This document shows, in pieces, positions 21,882 through 40,022 of a stretch of 64,000 nucleotides of DNA. Location: NCBI GenBank assembly GCA_019022495.1, contig JAFEKR010000062.1:111183-175182 (forward strand), written 5' to 3'. Below the pieces are notes generated by a model. It searched no databases, was not told the DNA's origin, and worked only from the letters and a program-made list of their open reading frames with translations. This DNA comes from Epichloe hybrida (taxonomy: Eukaryota; Ascomycota; Sordariomycetes; Hypocreales; Clavicipitaceae). Numbering within the stretch: position 1 is the stretch's first letter; every line of letters begins with the position of its first letter. The position numbers were made by a program, and so were the translations under genes.

Positions 21882-23051
21882 TCATGACTTTGGCTCCGTT
21901 GTGACGACTATCCTCTGCAGATCATTGAACCAAACATATCGGCTAATGACCATGTACAAGTGTCTATCCCAGGTGTACTGACTGCCGTGACTGGCAAAAG
22001 CCCGCCTCGTCATGGTGTATCTGTGCCAGGTGTTGGAAACAAGTGCCCGGCTGCTGTACTTGGGGTCCACGCTGCTGGAAGGAAAGAAAACTGCGGCCAA
22101 GATTCTCCACAAGAATGAGAGGGTGGTAAGGGGAAGGTCCAGCAGGAAGGTGTACTTTCTAGGCAGCGCCACAGAGACGACCATGTATGAGGCTGGTGCC
22201 TTTTCGTTTTCCGCAACATATTGGCTAGGAAATGGTTGGTTTCTCCTCGTCCCGTACAAACAGAGCTATTTGAGAAGGGGGTCAATGAACTCACTTTACA
22301 GCTGAACTCACGGCACGGTGATTGATGTGACCGGAAACACCACCATTGTCGAAAGTGATAATCTGCGGGCATGCATGTTAGCTAGCCAAGGTACTTGTTG
22401 GGGGGACGGTTGTGCGTATGCACACGCGTGTACTTGCGGCATCGATGTTCCATTTTTCGATATACTCTTTGAGGATGGGTTTGATCTTGTTTTCGTCCCA
22501 CCAAACCTTGGGGTCGTCCTGCAGATCAGGGTGATCCAGCGCAACACATCTTGTTGTGTCCATGCCAAGGGCCGCGCACGAGCCGAGGAGCTCCTTCTTT
22601 CTTAGTTCTCCCAGCCCGTAGTTGTTACCTGTGATTGGAAGCAAAACACGTCAGTCGACTCCGAGCCGATGATGATGAAAGAAGGAAAAAAAAAAAGAAA
22701 AAAAAAAAAAAACCATGGCCACGGCGAGCTTTACACACCTGTTGACATGACCACCAGACCACCTTTGATATTCTTGTTTCTGTCCAAAACGCCGAGAATA
22801 CTGGGCGAGAAGAAGAGGCACTCATCATCAGGGTGGGCCGTGACGACGAGCAAGTTCTTTGCTTTCAACAATTCCGGAGGGAGCAACCGGGCGTCGCTGC
22901 CCAGGATGTAGGCTAGAGCCCATTGCAGAAAGAGCGGGAAGAGGAAGACAACCAATGCGACACGAATGAACCATCGACGGCGACCGCGCGTGGCCACGGC
23001 CCAGTGACAAGCCCTTGAGAGCGACTGCGCTGCGTTGTTGAGCTTGCGCAT
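21882..23051 (-). CDS. GPI12: N-acetylglucosaminyl-phosphatidylinositol de-N-acetylase (PIG-L/Gpi12)
   Basis: Exons (minus) 23051-22739, 22628-22438, 22362-22295 and 22224-21882 give 304 residues with consistent phases. One N-terminal membrane segment (about 30-50) is followed by the zinc/catalytic motif AHPDDE (72-77), then STGNNYGLGELRKKEL across the first splice, and SGHINH with the second metal His. The C-terminal half (LPRKYTFLLDLPLT; HGSQYTWDRHLY; RYVWFNDL) is typical for fungal PIG-L. The enzyme removes acetyl from GlcNAc-PI in the second step of GPI anchor synthesis, in the ER membrane. The second intron appears to be GC-AG (GATGCC|GCAAGT, ending CCCGCAG), restoring NIDAIITFDNGG. The third intron choice (70 bp, AA|GTGAGT to TCCTAG) is the one that keeps the frame. 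Divergent from the GT32 gene at 24494. Confidence 0.88.
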
Positions 23052-24493
23052 CGTTGATGCAGATGTAGTAGATTTGTCATGCGTCGGGATGATGTCGCGC
23101 GTGTAATCCGTGAATCCGTATCAGGGGCTCGGTCGGGTTCCGACTTATCATAGCCCGGGAACCGAAGAGGCGTAGTTGCAGTCTGGCCTCAGCCTCAGCC
23201 TCAGCCTCAGTCCTAGCCCTCGGTGGCTTTGTGGCGCACTTATTATTATTAGGTGCGCAAGGCTTATTATTAATAAGACCTGTAGGCTGCCCCGGACACT
23301 GCCCGAATGAGCTTTGTACTCCTTACTTGCAGAAGAATGACTTGTGCTGTGTTGCTGACATTCTGCACAAAGTACCGAGTACCCTGACAAGAAATGCCAC
23401 AAATCTTCAAACGATGTCATCTCACAGGGACGTGGGGAGTGCATCCTGTCAGACCAACAACAAGTGGACAACACATGAAGTTGCGCAACACCGACCGACT
23501 GACCGACAAGGCCTCGGCCCTAATGGCCTTCACAGCTTATTACGGCTTGTATCCCTCCCTCCTCACGTTACGTAATCCACTTTTCCACCCAAACACCCAA
23601 ACAGCACAGACGTCGTAGAAGCCCCAGCCCAGCCCACTCACGCACGCGTCTTTGGTCCTCGCCCTTCCTCCCTTTCATTCTCGCTCTTCTCTAAATAAAA
23701 CCCCAAAATTCGCCCCCCCACCTCAAAGTCCTTGGTCCCCCCGGCTGCCCGGCTCTCCCTGCCTGCCTCATCTCACCACGGCAATTTTCTCGTCTGAGAT
23801 CAGCGCATCTGATCCTGTTTTACTTCACCTGCGCCTCTGCCTTTCTCTCGTGCATTGACTCCTTCCTTCCCCATCGAGAGCCATACACCGAACGACGACG
23901 TACACCGAACGACGTACATTCACACTCCTTTCTCGCCAAATTCATCCAATCTCCTATCACCTCCCATCAGTGTTCTCGTGCTCACAATCGCCGCTACCAA
24001 GTTTCACTCCTGTCGAGTCCATCGTTTCGACGACCCGTCGACGATTCAAGGGACCGGACCGACGTCAATATGCCGGCACCTCTCTACCTCTGAACCTCAT
24101 CATCACCTCCACGCTGGAGTCATTCCCAGACCATCCTAGCTACTCTTGGTGTAGCATTCACTGTACCCTAAGACGCTCTCGACCTGCCGCCGACTCCAGC
24201 CAAAAAAAAAAAAAAAAAGATCTCTTCCACTGCACCGCCGTTGACTTCTGGCTGAAAATCTTTCGGATCGGCTCCGCCCGAGACGCGTTACTGGCTTTCG
24301 TCTCGTAGCCAGCAACACTGGTTCTTCTCGGAAGATTTACTGAACGAATTTCAATCACCTTCAGGGCCAACTTCAACACCCTATGCGATCGGTTCATACT
24401 TCTGCCTACCACGTATCGACCTGAACCCTAGACATTGCGAGGATCAGAACGAACCCCGCAGTACAGAAACGACCAGCACCAAGACATTCCACC
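23052..24493. promoter_or_regulatory. Divergent promoter region between PIG-L and GT32 genes
   Basis: 1.44 kb without a supported gene. Contains a CAGCCT hexamer repeat (about 23186-23212), a TTATTATTA-rich inverted stretch near 23239-23277, long pyrimidine-rich tracts (23600-24000) fitting a fungal leader/promoter, and an A-run at 24202-24217. Confidence 0.5.
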
Positions 24494-25471
24494 ATGCAGA
24501 AGTCACATTTGTTGCGGAACCAGTCCGGAGGGAGATCTCGACTGACTCTATGGGTAGCCGTTGCAATCCTGCTACTCACGTTCTGGCTTGGCCGCCATCT
24601 TCTATATACGACCTGGACTCTCGCTGCCCTCCGCGTATTCTGGCACGAGAATGCCTCGCAATTCATCATCTCGCAATCAAACGACAATTTTGATGTAACA
24701 TTTGCCAATTACAGCAAGGCACAGGTCAGCGCCGAACCATACCAAGACCTTGTTCCCCCCATTTTGCACCATATCGCCCTCGGTGACACCGAAGGCCGCT
24801 GGAAGAGCCGATGGGGTGACTCGGTGCAGAGCTGCGTTGATGTTCATCCAGGCTGGGAATCCCACATTTGGACCGACGACAATGCCAGCAAGTTCGTGGC
24901 CGAAAAATTCCCCCAACTCAAAGAACTCTGGGACAGCTATCATTATCCCGTAGAGAGGATCGACGCTCTCCGATATATGCTTTTGTATGCATATGGGGGT
25001 GTGGTTTTGGACATGGACCTCAAATGCAAGCGGGGTCTCGGGCCGCTGCGACGATTCTCTTTCGTTGCTCCGGAAGCGCATCCAACTGGGTTCTCCATCG
25101 GATTCATGATGGCGAGCAAAGAGAACGCGTTTGTCGGTGACATTGTGCGTAATCTTACCGTCTACAACAAGCAGTGGCTCGGTTTGCCATACGCGACTGT
25201 CATGTTCAGTACTGGATGTCATTTTGCGTCCGTCATCCACGTCTACGAATCAAATCGAACAGACCTGAAGATCCTGCCAGGGCCTTTGCACAGCTTGAAC
25301 GGCAGGGTGTCAACGCCTATTTTCGACCACTTGGGCAGCTCGTCGTGGCACTCGTACGACGCAAAGCTGATAGTGACGATTGGAAGCCGGGTTAATCTGA
25401 TTTTCTTCTTCTTTGTGGGAGTTGCGCTGGCGCTATTTTTAAGAAAGAAGTCGCTGTTGCGACGATTTTAA
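24494..25471 (+). CDS. GT32 glycosyltransferase, MIPC synthase catalytic subunit-like (Sur1/Csh1 type)
   Basis: Intronless, 325 residues. An N-terminal membrane segment lies at about 17-37 and a second near the C-terminus at about 297-317, ending in a basic tail (RKKSLLRRF). The catalytic DXD is VLDMDL with Asp173 and Asp175, preceded by YPVERIDALRYMLLYAYGG, the classic GT32 'sugar-binding DXD' layout. Two membrane segments flanking a lumenal GT32 domain is the arrangement of yeast Sur1/Csh1, which transfer mannose from GDP-mannose to inositolphosphorylceramide in the Golgi. Och1-like function is the alternative but these usually lack the C-terminal segment. The next gene downstream is another GT32-type gene on the same strand. 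Confidence 0.85.
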   Translation: MQKSHLLRNQSGGRSRLTLWVAVAILLLTFWLGRHLLYTTWTLAALRVFWHENASQFIISQSNDNFDVTFANYSKAQVSAEPYQDLVPPILHHIALGDTEGRWKSRWGDSVQSCVDVHPGWESHIWTDDNASKFVAEKFPQLKELWDSYHYPVERIDALRYMLLYAYGGVVLDMDLKCKRGLGPLRRFSFVAPEAHPTGFSIGFMMASKENAFVGDIVRNLTVYNKQWLGLPYATVMFSTGCHFASVIHVYESNRTDLKILPGPLHSLNGRVSTPIFDHLGSSSWHSYDAKLIVTIGSRVNLIFFFFVGVALALFLRKKSLLRRF

Positions 25472-26496
25472 TACCCTTGAAACAAGCCCCTAATATCATG
25501 GTCTGACCTGTCCGCATCACGATTCCTTCACGCACGTGCCATGCCTGTCACACATGAAGAAGGGTCGACGGGGCCGGCCAGTCGAGTCAAGGCCACTTGA
25601 ACTGCATCATGCCGCATCTACATACACATATACTTGCGGGTTTATTCTCTAGCGCACGGTCCATAGAAACCTCTGATGGACAATTTTGTCCGAAATTAAT
25701 GTCAAGTTTTTAACGTTTTGTAAGCCATCTAGGTGCGTCTGCGTGAACGTCTTGGTAAAACTAGACCATCAAAATGCTTAGCTTGAAAATGCGGTGATGG
25801 ATGGTGTCGTGAGCGAGCTCCGTGCGGAAAAGCAAAGCAAAAGCAAAAAAAAAAAAAAAAAAAGAGTCCGTGTACCCAGTTGCTCCTTGTGCAGTACATA
25901 GATGAACGGCAGAGATATTTTTCGCCAAGAATAGCCTCTGAGCCGATCAGTTACCGGCCATCATCCATCAATTTTTTTTATTAATTTGCGAAGATAAAAT
26001 CAAGCCCCACCCATTCAGCTGGGTCTTCTGCATGATTCCCAGTCACGCGACTTGCTCCGCACGGAGTACTCTGTAGTCCGTTGTAATCCGTAGTCCGTAT
26101 GTATGTACTCCGTATTACAGTGGGTGTACTCCGTGCGCACACCCCTTTTACTTGTTACAGGCGTCAGTCTCCACTCGAATGCAGCCGCCCCTTGGTGCCA
26201 GGCCCGGAGCGCGCGGGCACTGGGCACCGGGCCTTGATGGGTCGCGAGGTTCTAGCCAATAAGTGCGCCCTGTCATTGCTCCTGGGCCCTGGCATCAAAA
26301 GAAAGATTCGAGTCTCAAACTTTGGCTTCCACGTTCTTTGCCACTGTTCCGACCGGCCCGTGCGATCGCATTCAAGGCGCGAACTGGGCCTTTCTCAGAA
26401 TGAGACGAGCACAAGTCCTCGTCAGTAATTCTCCACATCGAGACTGACGGGTCGCTCCTCTTTCGACATTCATCCGACCTAGCGATCGCGCCAAAT
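25472..26496. other. Intergenic region, no supported gene
   Basis: 1.0 kb between the two GT32-type genes. Notable are an A-run at 25846-25863 and a cluster of CTCCGT/ACGGAGTA motifs between 26058 and 26136, including an exact TACTCCGTA at 26106-26114. Holds the promoter of the downstream gene. Confidence 0.45.
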
Positions 26497-28101
26497 ATGC
26501 TACTTTCACCTCGGATCCCGAGGGTTCGACCTCGTACCCTCGCGCTTGGCGGGTTCGTGCTCTGCATTGTGCTTTGGACACTCTTACCTGTCACCAGGAG
26601 CGGACCTCGGCTGTTGGATAAGGCGGCGATCCAGCAAAGGTTTCCAGCGGCTTGGGAGCATATTCAACAAAATAACAAGACTGGCGGAGGTACTTTTCTT
26701 CCCAATCGCTTGCCCGCGCCTGCTTGTAGCATCTGATAAGGCTGGCTAACTAATGCGACCCCGACAGCCTGGTATCTTCCTCCTTCATGGCAGGGCCATC
26801 ACCCCGAACCTCGGAATATCCTCGAAGCCGCGCAGTTTGCCACGAACGCTGCCAAATCAGCTCCCCACCGACAGATTCCTTACTCGAACATTCCACTGGT
26901 CGTACATCAAAAATGGAATGACAACGACTTGACGAGATTGAACGAGGGCCTACTCACCTACGTCGAGAAATGGCTCCGGTACAGCATATCTGCGAACGAC
27001 ACTTTTCGAGAAATGGCGTATTTCTGGTGGGCTGACGATGGCGTGGCCATGTTGGTGAATGAAAAGGAGAGCCATTTTCTTCAAGACTTCCAGACCAAGT
27101 TTTCGACGGTTGAGAGAGTCGACGTCTTTCGCGTGTTGGTCTGCAAGTGGTTTGGGGGTATTGTAAGTCTCTGATCTCGACCATGGAAACTAGGCCAGAC
27201 CCTTTTGTTGTCCGAAATGATTGAGTAATGAGTGTCCTGACTCTCATGGGTGGTAGTATGGCGATGTTGATACCGAGCCGCTCAAGCATCCTGCCGATTG
27301 GATTCGAAAAGAAGACATATCAGTATGGGTCGACGACCAAACCGGGAGCTCGTACGGGAAAGAAGACGCGCCTGAGAAGCCGAACCCTGTAGGAGCTGAG
27401 ATGCAGGACATCAGACCTGTTAACCTGCTCTGGGGCCTAGAGGCCGACACCGACCCCAGCACCAACCAGTACTGGCGCATGGGCTACAACTATCCTGTGC
27501 AGTTGACCAACTGGGCAATGGCTTCGGCCCGCCAACATCCGGTCCTGCAAAGGTTCATGGACCGATTGCAGACCAAGCTGGAGCTCGAGAAGCAAGAGGC
27601 GTTGCAGAAACCGACCAAGAAACCAGAAAAGGAACACGACCCATTGACGCGCACAGGCCCCGCGGCCGTGACCGAAGCGACCATGATATGGCTCAAAAAG
27701 CAGGTTGGCTTGCGATGGAATGCATTGACGGGCCTGCATGACGGTGGAAGGGCAAAGCTAGCATCTGATGTGCTCATTCTTCCCATGACTGGGTTCAGGT
27801 ACGCCAAGTCAAGTCGGACATTGATACAAGAGTTGCACCGAGGCCGTGCTTTTTCCTTTTCTTTTTTTTTCTTTTTTTTTTTCCCGCGCGACGAAATACT
27901 CAACTGACCTACCTGATGACTTGTAGTCCCGGCCGCGGCACATATGGCAACATGGGCTCCAAGCCATACAGCGATCCAGACGCCCGACTAGCGCACCATG
28001 CCATGGGATCATGGCACAAATTCGATGCCACCGTGGAGTATGGCAAGTTTTGCAGGACAGTTTTTGGAATGTGCAGGGAATGGAGCAAGGTGCCTTCCTG
28101 A
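26497..28101 (+). CDS. GT32-type alpha-mannosyltransferase-like protein (Och1/Hoc1-like)
   Basis: Exons 26497-26689, 26768-27162, 27257-27798 and 27927-28101 give 434 residues in phase. An N-terminal signal anchor (about 16-32) marks a type II Golgi membrane protein. The central part has IPLVVHQKWND, then ERVDVFRVLVCKWFGG leading into the DXD motif GDVDTEP (Asp199, Asp201). The acceptor-side region has NLLWGLEADTD and YPVQLTNWAMAS, as in Och1-like enzymes. C-terminal SPGRGTYGNMGSKPYSDPDA..HHAMGSWH is typical of fungal members of this group. Likely adds mannose during N-glycan or wall mannan synthesis. Substrate not certain. Intron 3 carries long T-runs. Confidence 0.85.
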
Positions 28102-28709
28102 CGAGATGAGGAAAGAGCGAATAGATTGGGCGATGATATAGTTGTTTGTATAATGCCACGGTAAAGAAAGAACAGGTCTGGGGTTGCATATCTTGGCGTT
28201 TGCGTGGGGTCAGTCAGCTTACGTTGCATATAATGGCATAAACTTTGAGTTTTTTTTAGTTTTTTTTTCAACTTGCTACCTACTTCAAGTCTCGATGTTG
28301 TTCATGTGTCCGAGATGTCGATCGATTCGGCAACTGCTCTCCGTGTAGGGTAGGGTGACTTAATGGCCGTCTCCAGCCACTCTAGCCGTATTTGGTAGTA
28401 CTCCGTAGTGATGATCGATCATACTGCCCTAATGTAATCGGTACTTGGCTTCACTCGCATACAAAGTGGCGCGTGGCGTGAGTTTCGGCTGCCTCAAGCC
28501 AGGGCAGCCACCAAATCGGGTGCGGAACATGACATATTTGGTGCCCGAGAACCTGAGCCCAACTAGACTTGTTGTTCTTCAATCAATGTTTCTGCTTATT
28601 TGACAACTCCATCACCTCCATCACCCGATCCGTGGTGGCGCCCGACCCCCGGGTTGATATTTGTCCGAACCCGAACTCTGCGAAGAGGAGTTGTCGATCT
28701 TGTCGCCTC
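28102..28709. other. Intergenic region, no supported gene
   Basis: 608 bp. Contains T-runs (28250-28268) and an exact TACTCCGTA motif at 28399-28407. Leader and promoter of the LAMMER kinase. Confidence 0.4.
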
Positions 28710-30767
<2,058 letters not shown>

Positions 30768-32084
30768 CAACTACTGTGTTTAGCTCCCAAGCTGCTGGAA
30801 TGCTATTAGTAGTACAATTCTGCGCATAGGGCGCCCACATTCTGTTTTGTCTGCCTTTTCACATGTCACGAGATGTACTGATGAAGCGACTCGGCGACTA
30901 TGAAGAGCGTAATATCATTTTTTTTCTTTCATTTTTTTTTAGCGCTGTTAACGAATGCCTCGTGCCTGTACTGGGACTCCGCAGCCCCCCTGGGATGTGT
31001 CTCTGAGTTATTTATAACTTCAGGCGCCTTACTGAACGAACAAGTACCCCCTTGCAGCTGCAATGCCACTTTGCAAACTTAGTGTTCATATTTATATATA
31101 CGGCCCCAAGTCTCCAGTTGTCTCGGGAATAAAAATAAAAATAAAACTCATAAATTACAGTCGTGAGGCCAGCGACTCCAAATAGACACCCATTCTGCAA
31201 GTCCAGTCCTCGTTAATCATACCAACTCATGTTATAAAGCACTGTATCCAAACACGGCGGACAGCACCATTCCCCAGACACGCCAGCCAAGTCTCATCGA
31301 TAGCGTCGAGTCCTCATTCGACCTCGACACGTTTTCGACAAGTCAGACCAGACAAGAGGGTCTTCGGTCCCGGCAAGTTCACTCGTAGCTAGCTCCGATA
31401 CCCCCTCTCACGCCTCAAGCCCCGACTCTTCATAGCAACATCGTTCTTCATCGCGGCCTACGTCATTGTCACCTACCAGTGTCCTTCCTGGTGAACCGCC
31501 GGGCCTTTCGCACGTTACACAACAATGGATCGGCCCAACTTACTGCTCCATTAATCACGTAAATGCCCCTTCATTAACTCGAGCATGGTCTGCCGACGAG
31601 AAGCAATATTGCTCATTGGTCGCAAGGAATGGCATACATCTCCGTGAATGAAGCAGACGTCTCTATATCCTGCGAAAGTGGAATACAGACTGCCTCGTGA
31701 TTCTCTCTTCTTAACAATAACTATGATTATTCATATATAATATGAACGTAAGAAAAGACGGGGAATAAAGGAAAGTCCAAGATTAATTAATCATATATAA
31801 TATTACAAGGAAAGAGGGTAGGGGGGCGCAAAAGTTTCTACAGCTCAGCTCTATCTGCTCCCTTGTGCTAGGATGTTCTTAGCGCTATAGACTAGCGGTC
31901 CTTAGAACTAGATAATAAGGAAGAATAAGGGGAGCTTAATATGACGCATTTCTTAGCAATTCACCATCGAATAGTTTCTTACGCCATGTCTTTTTTTCTG
32001 CCAGTAATCAACTGAGATAATCGCACACCACCAGTCAAGGTCTCGTAAAATTCATGATTCTCTCATCCTACATCAAATGCGCGT
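30768..32084. other. Intergenic region, AT-rich in part, no supported gene
   Basis: 1.3 kb. From 31720 it contains a direct repeat of ATCATATATAATAT-like sequence (31729-31742 and 31789-31802). Protein-like fragments around 31250-31650 have stops and no recognisable family. 32000-32084 is the 3' side of the catalase-peroxidase gene. Confidence 0.4.
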
Positions 32085-36404
<4,320 letters not shown>

Positions 36405-38666
36405 TCATTCCAAACTCAAATATCCACCGGATGTATCGATTAGCGCATACAAAGACACCAGTTCATCCTGAGATTCCAGATTGACGATGTCCGATTCTCC
36501 CAGGATGTTGTTGCTATCCATCATGTTGGGCATTTCCATTCCCGTGCCACCAGCGGCGTCATTACCATCATCATCATCATCATCAAGTCTCGGGGCCGTT
36601 ACTGACGTAGAGTTTGGGGACAAGGGGTGGAAAGACTGTTTTGCATTCGTGTTGGAGAGGGTGATCCGGGTGTCGTCCGGTACATCGTTGGATCCAAACG
36701 CTTCATCTATGAGGTCGACATGGCCGTTGGGCCCGGACTCATTGTTGGCGGGCTGATAGTTTGAGGCTTGGTCGCCTTCCCCCGTTTCTTCGTTCGCGGG
36801 CGGGGTGTAATATAGTTCACCGAGCAAACCGCTGATGAGCTGCCCCTCGATCCTCGTAATTGCAGCATGCCTTCTTTCAGAGTAAGTTTGGCATGCTTCG
36901 TGGAGATACTGTATGATGGTGCCATTCCTTGACGCAATCGCATCGCTTGAGAACCGTCGGAGCAGGCTGCGCGCCGTGCACATGAACTTGTCGAGGGGGA
37001 ATATCTGACGCATGTCCCCGAAATGCGCCAGGCCAATGACCAATGCAGAGTGCACCACGCAGGCGATGCTGAATGGCAAGCGTTTCGGCGTGTTCCAGTG
37101 ATCAATGAGCGGCTCTAGCAGCGCCAAGGTTCGAATGGCCGAGTTGACGCATGCATGGGCCAGGACTCTCGATGACTGTGCCGGCGTCCACGGCTGTGAT
37201 GGATCTTGCACGCCCGAGGCCATTTGCCGCGCGTGAGAAGCAACCCGTTCGGAGAGAAATGGCCGCGTCAATAGCATGACTGTCCAGTGAAAGACAATCT
37301 TTACATGCGTGAGTCCAATGTTGGGCACACCGCTTCCGTCCAGCCGATCGTGCGGTTCGATGTTGTCGACTGCTAGGCCACGGGAGAAGACTGCGGCCCA
37401 TTCTCGCTGACGAGAAGCCACTCGATTCAGTGTGATTGCTGAAATCTGTCTCTTCTCATACACGTTGATTAATACATCCTCCATGATGGACGAAACGTCA
37501 TTGCAGGCGGAGTAATCGTCAGGGGACCTGGTATCGCGAGTCTCCTTGGTGGAAGGCGGCCGGCCTAGCATCGCACTGCTGAGAACATCCAGACATCTAA
37601 GCGATTTCCATATCCGCTCCCGATGCTTGAACTCGTCAGCCGTGAAGCGCGTGGAAACAGACTTCAGGTGTAGTCCCAAGGCGTACGCGGCCCTTGCCGC
37701 AAATCCTAGATGCATAAACGCGGCGTTTCGACGAGAGGAGGCCAAGAGATACATGGCTATGAGGAGATACGCTTCAACGGTCAATGTGCTTGGATCCTCG
37801 GTGAGATAGCGAGCCGAAAGGTAGCGGCCATGGTCGAAGCAAGATTCTGCCGTCTGGCCGAAATCTTTCGGTGACGACTGGGCCCCAATCGCGAGGATGA
37901 GATACACAAGCGGCTTTGCGAGCGGGAGCGCCACGGCATTCCTTGAGACGGCGTGCGGAAGTTGATCTACGAGTATCGACTTGTCAAACAGGTCAATGAT
38001 GCCGTTGGTGCATACATGGTACTGATGAGCAAAATGCTTTACTTCCCCTTCACTGAATATCGGAGGCGATTTCGGATCAGAGCCGTCCTCGAGCCACGCC
38101 GGCGCACCTTCGGGGGATGCTTCGACCATGCAGGGACGAAGAGGATCGTCGACGAATGCGCAGGGTCCCTGTGTTTCCCTGACAATGCGCCTGATTGACT
38201 GCAAGAAGGATGGGTTTGCGGAGTCTCCAAGGTACATGAAGCGTCCTTTCTTATCCAGGATCAATCTCGACTGGTCCAAGGGGGTCGCTGCTGGTGAAGC
38301 CTTGTCCACGTCCACGCCCACGCACACGGCCGCGTCCATTGCGCCAGATGCAGGCTCGGCCGAGGACCGGCCCTTGGAACTGGTCATGGAAGAGCCTCTC
38401 TGCCTAGTCAAGGTCGATCTGCCGGCTCGTCCGCCATGCTCGGTGTCGTACCGACATTCGCTCTGAACCCGGCGCTCCGAGCAGCGACCACAGGGTTGGC
38501 GCCCGTCGCAACGCTCTTTCCGCCTTTTGCACCTGGGGATGCCGGCGGGTACAGTACATATTAGAAGTCGGCGGCACTGATCGGAGGCGAGAATAACTCA
38601 CGTGTCACAGGCGCGGCTGCATCTTCTGCGAGTGGCGGGCTGGTCGTTGCGTTGCCGAGGTGGCAT
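36405..38666 (-). CDS. Zn2Cys6 fungal-specific transcription factor
   Basis: Exons (minus) 38666-38602 and 38532-36405 give 730 residues. The 69-bp intron splits the zinc cluster and must be removed to form it: CDTCKRRKERCDGRQPCGRC followed by a sixth Cys in QSEC, a canonical CX2CX6CX5CX2CX8C at about residues 20-46. The middle (about 190-480) matches the fungal_trans regulatory domain: VYLILAIGAQ, then a region with YLLASSRRNAAFMHLGFAARAAYALGLH, and RIWKSLRCLDVLSSAMLGRP. The C-terminus is acidic with an Asp run (RLDDDDDDGN) and is likely the activation region. Nuclear regulator; targets unknown. The neighbouring methyltransferase (39186-40022) lies upstream in the same orientation. Confidence 0.9.
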
Positions 38667-39185
38667 AGTTGGAGTTGGTCGGTTCCAACTCGACGAAATT
38701 TGCTGTCAAGGGAAGGAAGAACAGAACAGGGCTATTGACGGCCAGCTATTAATACGCGGGGTGAGACAAGACAAGTGCGTGCGGCTGCGGCGGGTGAAGC
38801 GATGGACTTTGGGTCAGTTCTGCGGCAAACGGGGAGCTGCCCAAGAGTCGAGTGGGTAGGTACATAATACCTAGGCCAGGAAATCGGCGGTAGGTTTTTC
38901 CGCTGATGAATGCTCAGCAACGATGGATGGGATGAGATTGCATGGGGAAATGGAATTCGAGGTAATCACGAGAAGTGTTCACATGGCCTCAGCAAGATGG
39001 TGGATTATAGTTTGTGGGGTGTAATCCGTAATACGGACTAGATTGTGGATTGTAGATTGTGGATTTGCGGGCTGTCGATTGCGGGCTTTCGACGGCATCA
39101 CAATCTTGGTCTTGGTGAATTCTCTGGAAAAAGAAGTCGTTGGTCGGTGCAACAGAGTCCAGACAGTGGCATGACATGTCTCAAT
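38667..39185. other. Intergenic region, no supported gene
   Basis: 519 bp. Promoter side of the Zn2Cys6 gene. Contains a patch of GTAATCCGTAATACGGACTA (39020-39039) and short repeats of GTGGATT/GTAGATT (39042-39066). Confidence 0.4.
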
Positions 39186-40022
39186 TCACACATCTACTTC
39201 CTGCTTCCTGCAAATAATCTCGCCGCTCAAAGCAGAAAACCAAGCGTCGTCTTCCATGCCCCAGCGACGCCACGCATCAGCAACATCATCGAGTTGCCTC
39301 CGCGTCGCAAGACCAGCCTCGACGGCCGTATCTGCAAATGACGAGGCGACGGTTCTCTCGGACCACAGCCCGCTCCACCACGATATCTCCTCTCTCGTGC
39401 TATAGCACCACGAGCTCGCAGTAGACGTTATTGAACCGCGCGAGAAGCCAGCCCTCTTTGCCCAAGCATGAATCATTCTGCCCGCGTCCGGCTCCCCCCC
39501 ATTGTGGCGGGCCACCGTACGGTAGAGAGACTGCCAATTCCTCATCCCTTCGCCCTCGGGGTACCATGTAAAGCATCCAAAGTCGGCCTCGCGCGCCGCG
39601 ACTAGGCCGCCGGGCTTGGCCACTCGTCGCATCTCGCCGAGGATTCCGACGGGATCCTTGACATGTTGGAGAAGCTGGTGGCAGAGCACCACGTCAAAGG
39701 TGTCGTCGGCATATCCCAACGCGTTCGCGTCGCCCTCGACGAATTCTACGTTTTGCGCCCCCTTTTCTGCGGCAAGAGCTCGAGCCTGGTCCAGCACTGC
39801 CGCTGCACGGTCCAAACCGACGACATGTCCGTCTGGGACATGAGCACCGAGATCGACCGTGATGGTTCCCGGACCACAGCCAATGTCTAGGATTCTCATT
39901 CCTGGTTGAATGTGGGCAAGGAGATAGCCGGCCGAGTTGAGAGCTGTGCGCCACGTGTGAGACCGGAGAACCGATGCATGATGACCATGTGTGTACGTCG
40001 CGGCTTCACTCTTGCTGGGCAT
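39186..40022 (-). CDS. Class I SAM-dependent methyltransferase (UbiE/Coq5-like)
   Basis: Intronless, 278 residues from the ATG at 40022. SAM-binding motif I is ILDIGCGPGTITVDLG (about 43-59), acidic loop GLDRAAAVLDQA, and motif II with TFDVVLCHQLLQHVKDP, then motif III EMRRVAKPGG. The N-terminal YTHGHHASVLRSHTWRTALNSA is common in fungal small-molecule methyltransferases of this group. The substrate is unknown; it is not of the LaeA type by motif layout. Its start faces the start of a Zn2Cys6 regulator (40616, plus) across a 593-bp shared promoter, and a second Zn2Cys6 gene lies behind it, suggesting regulated specialised metabolism. Confidence 0.88.
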   Translation of the reverse strand: MPSKSEAATYTHGHHASVLRSHTWRTALNSAGYLLAHIQPGMRILDIGCGPGTITVDLGAHVPDGHVVGLDRAAAVLDQARALAAEKGAQNVEFVEGDANALGYADDTFDVVLCHQLLQHVKDPVGILGEMRRVAKPGGLVAAREADFGCFTWYPEGEGMRNWQSLYRTVARHNGGEPDAGRMIHAWAKRAGFSRGSITSTASSWCYSTREEISWWSGLWSERTVASSFADTAVEAGLATRRQLDDVADAWRRWGMEDDAWFSALSGEIICRKQEVDV

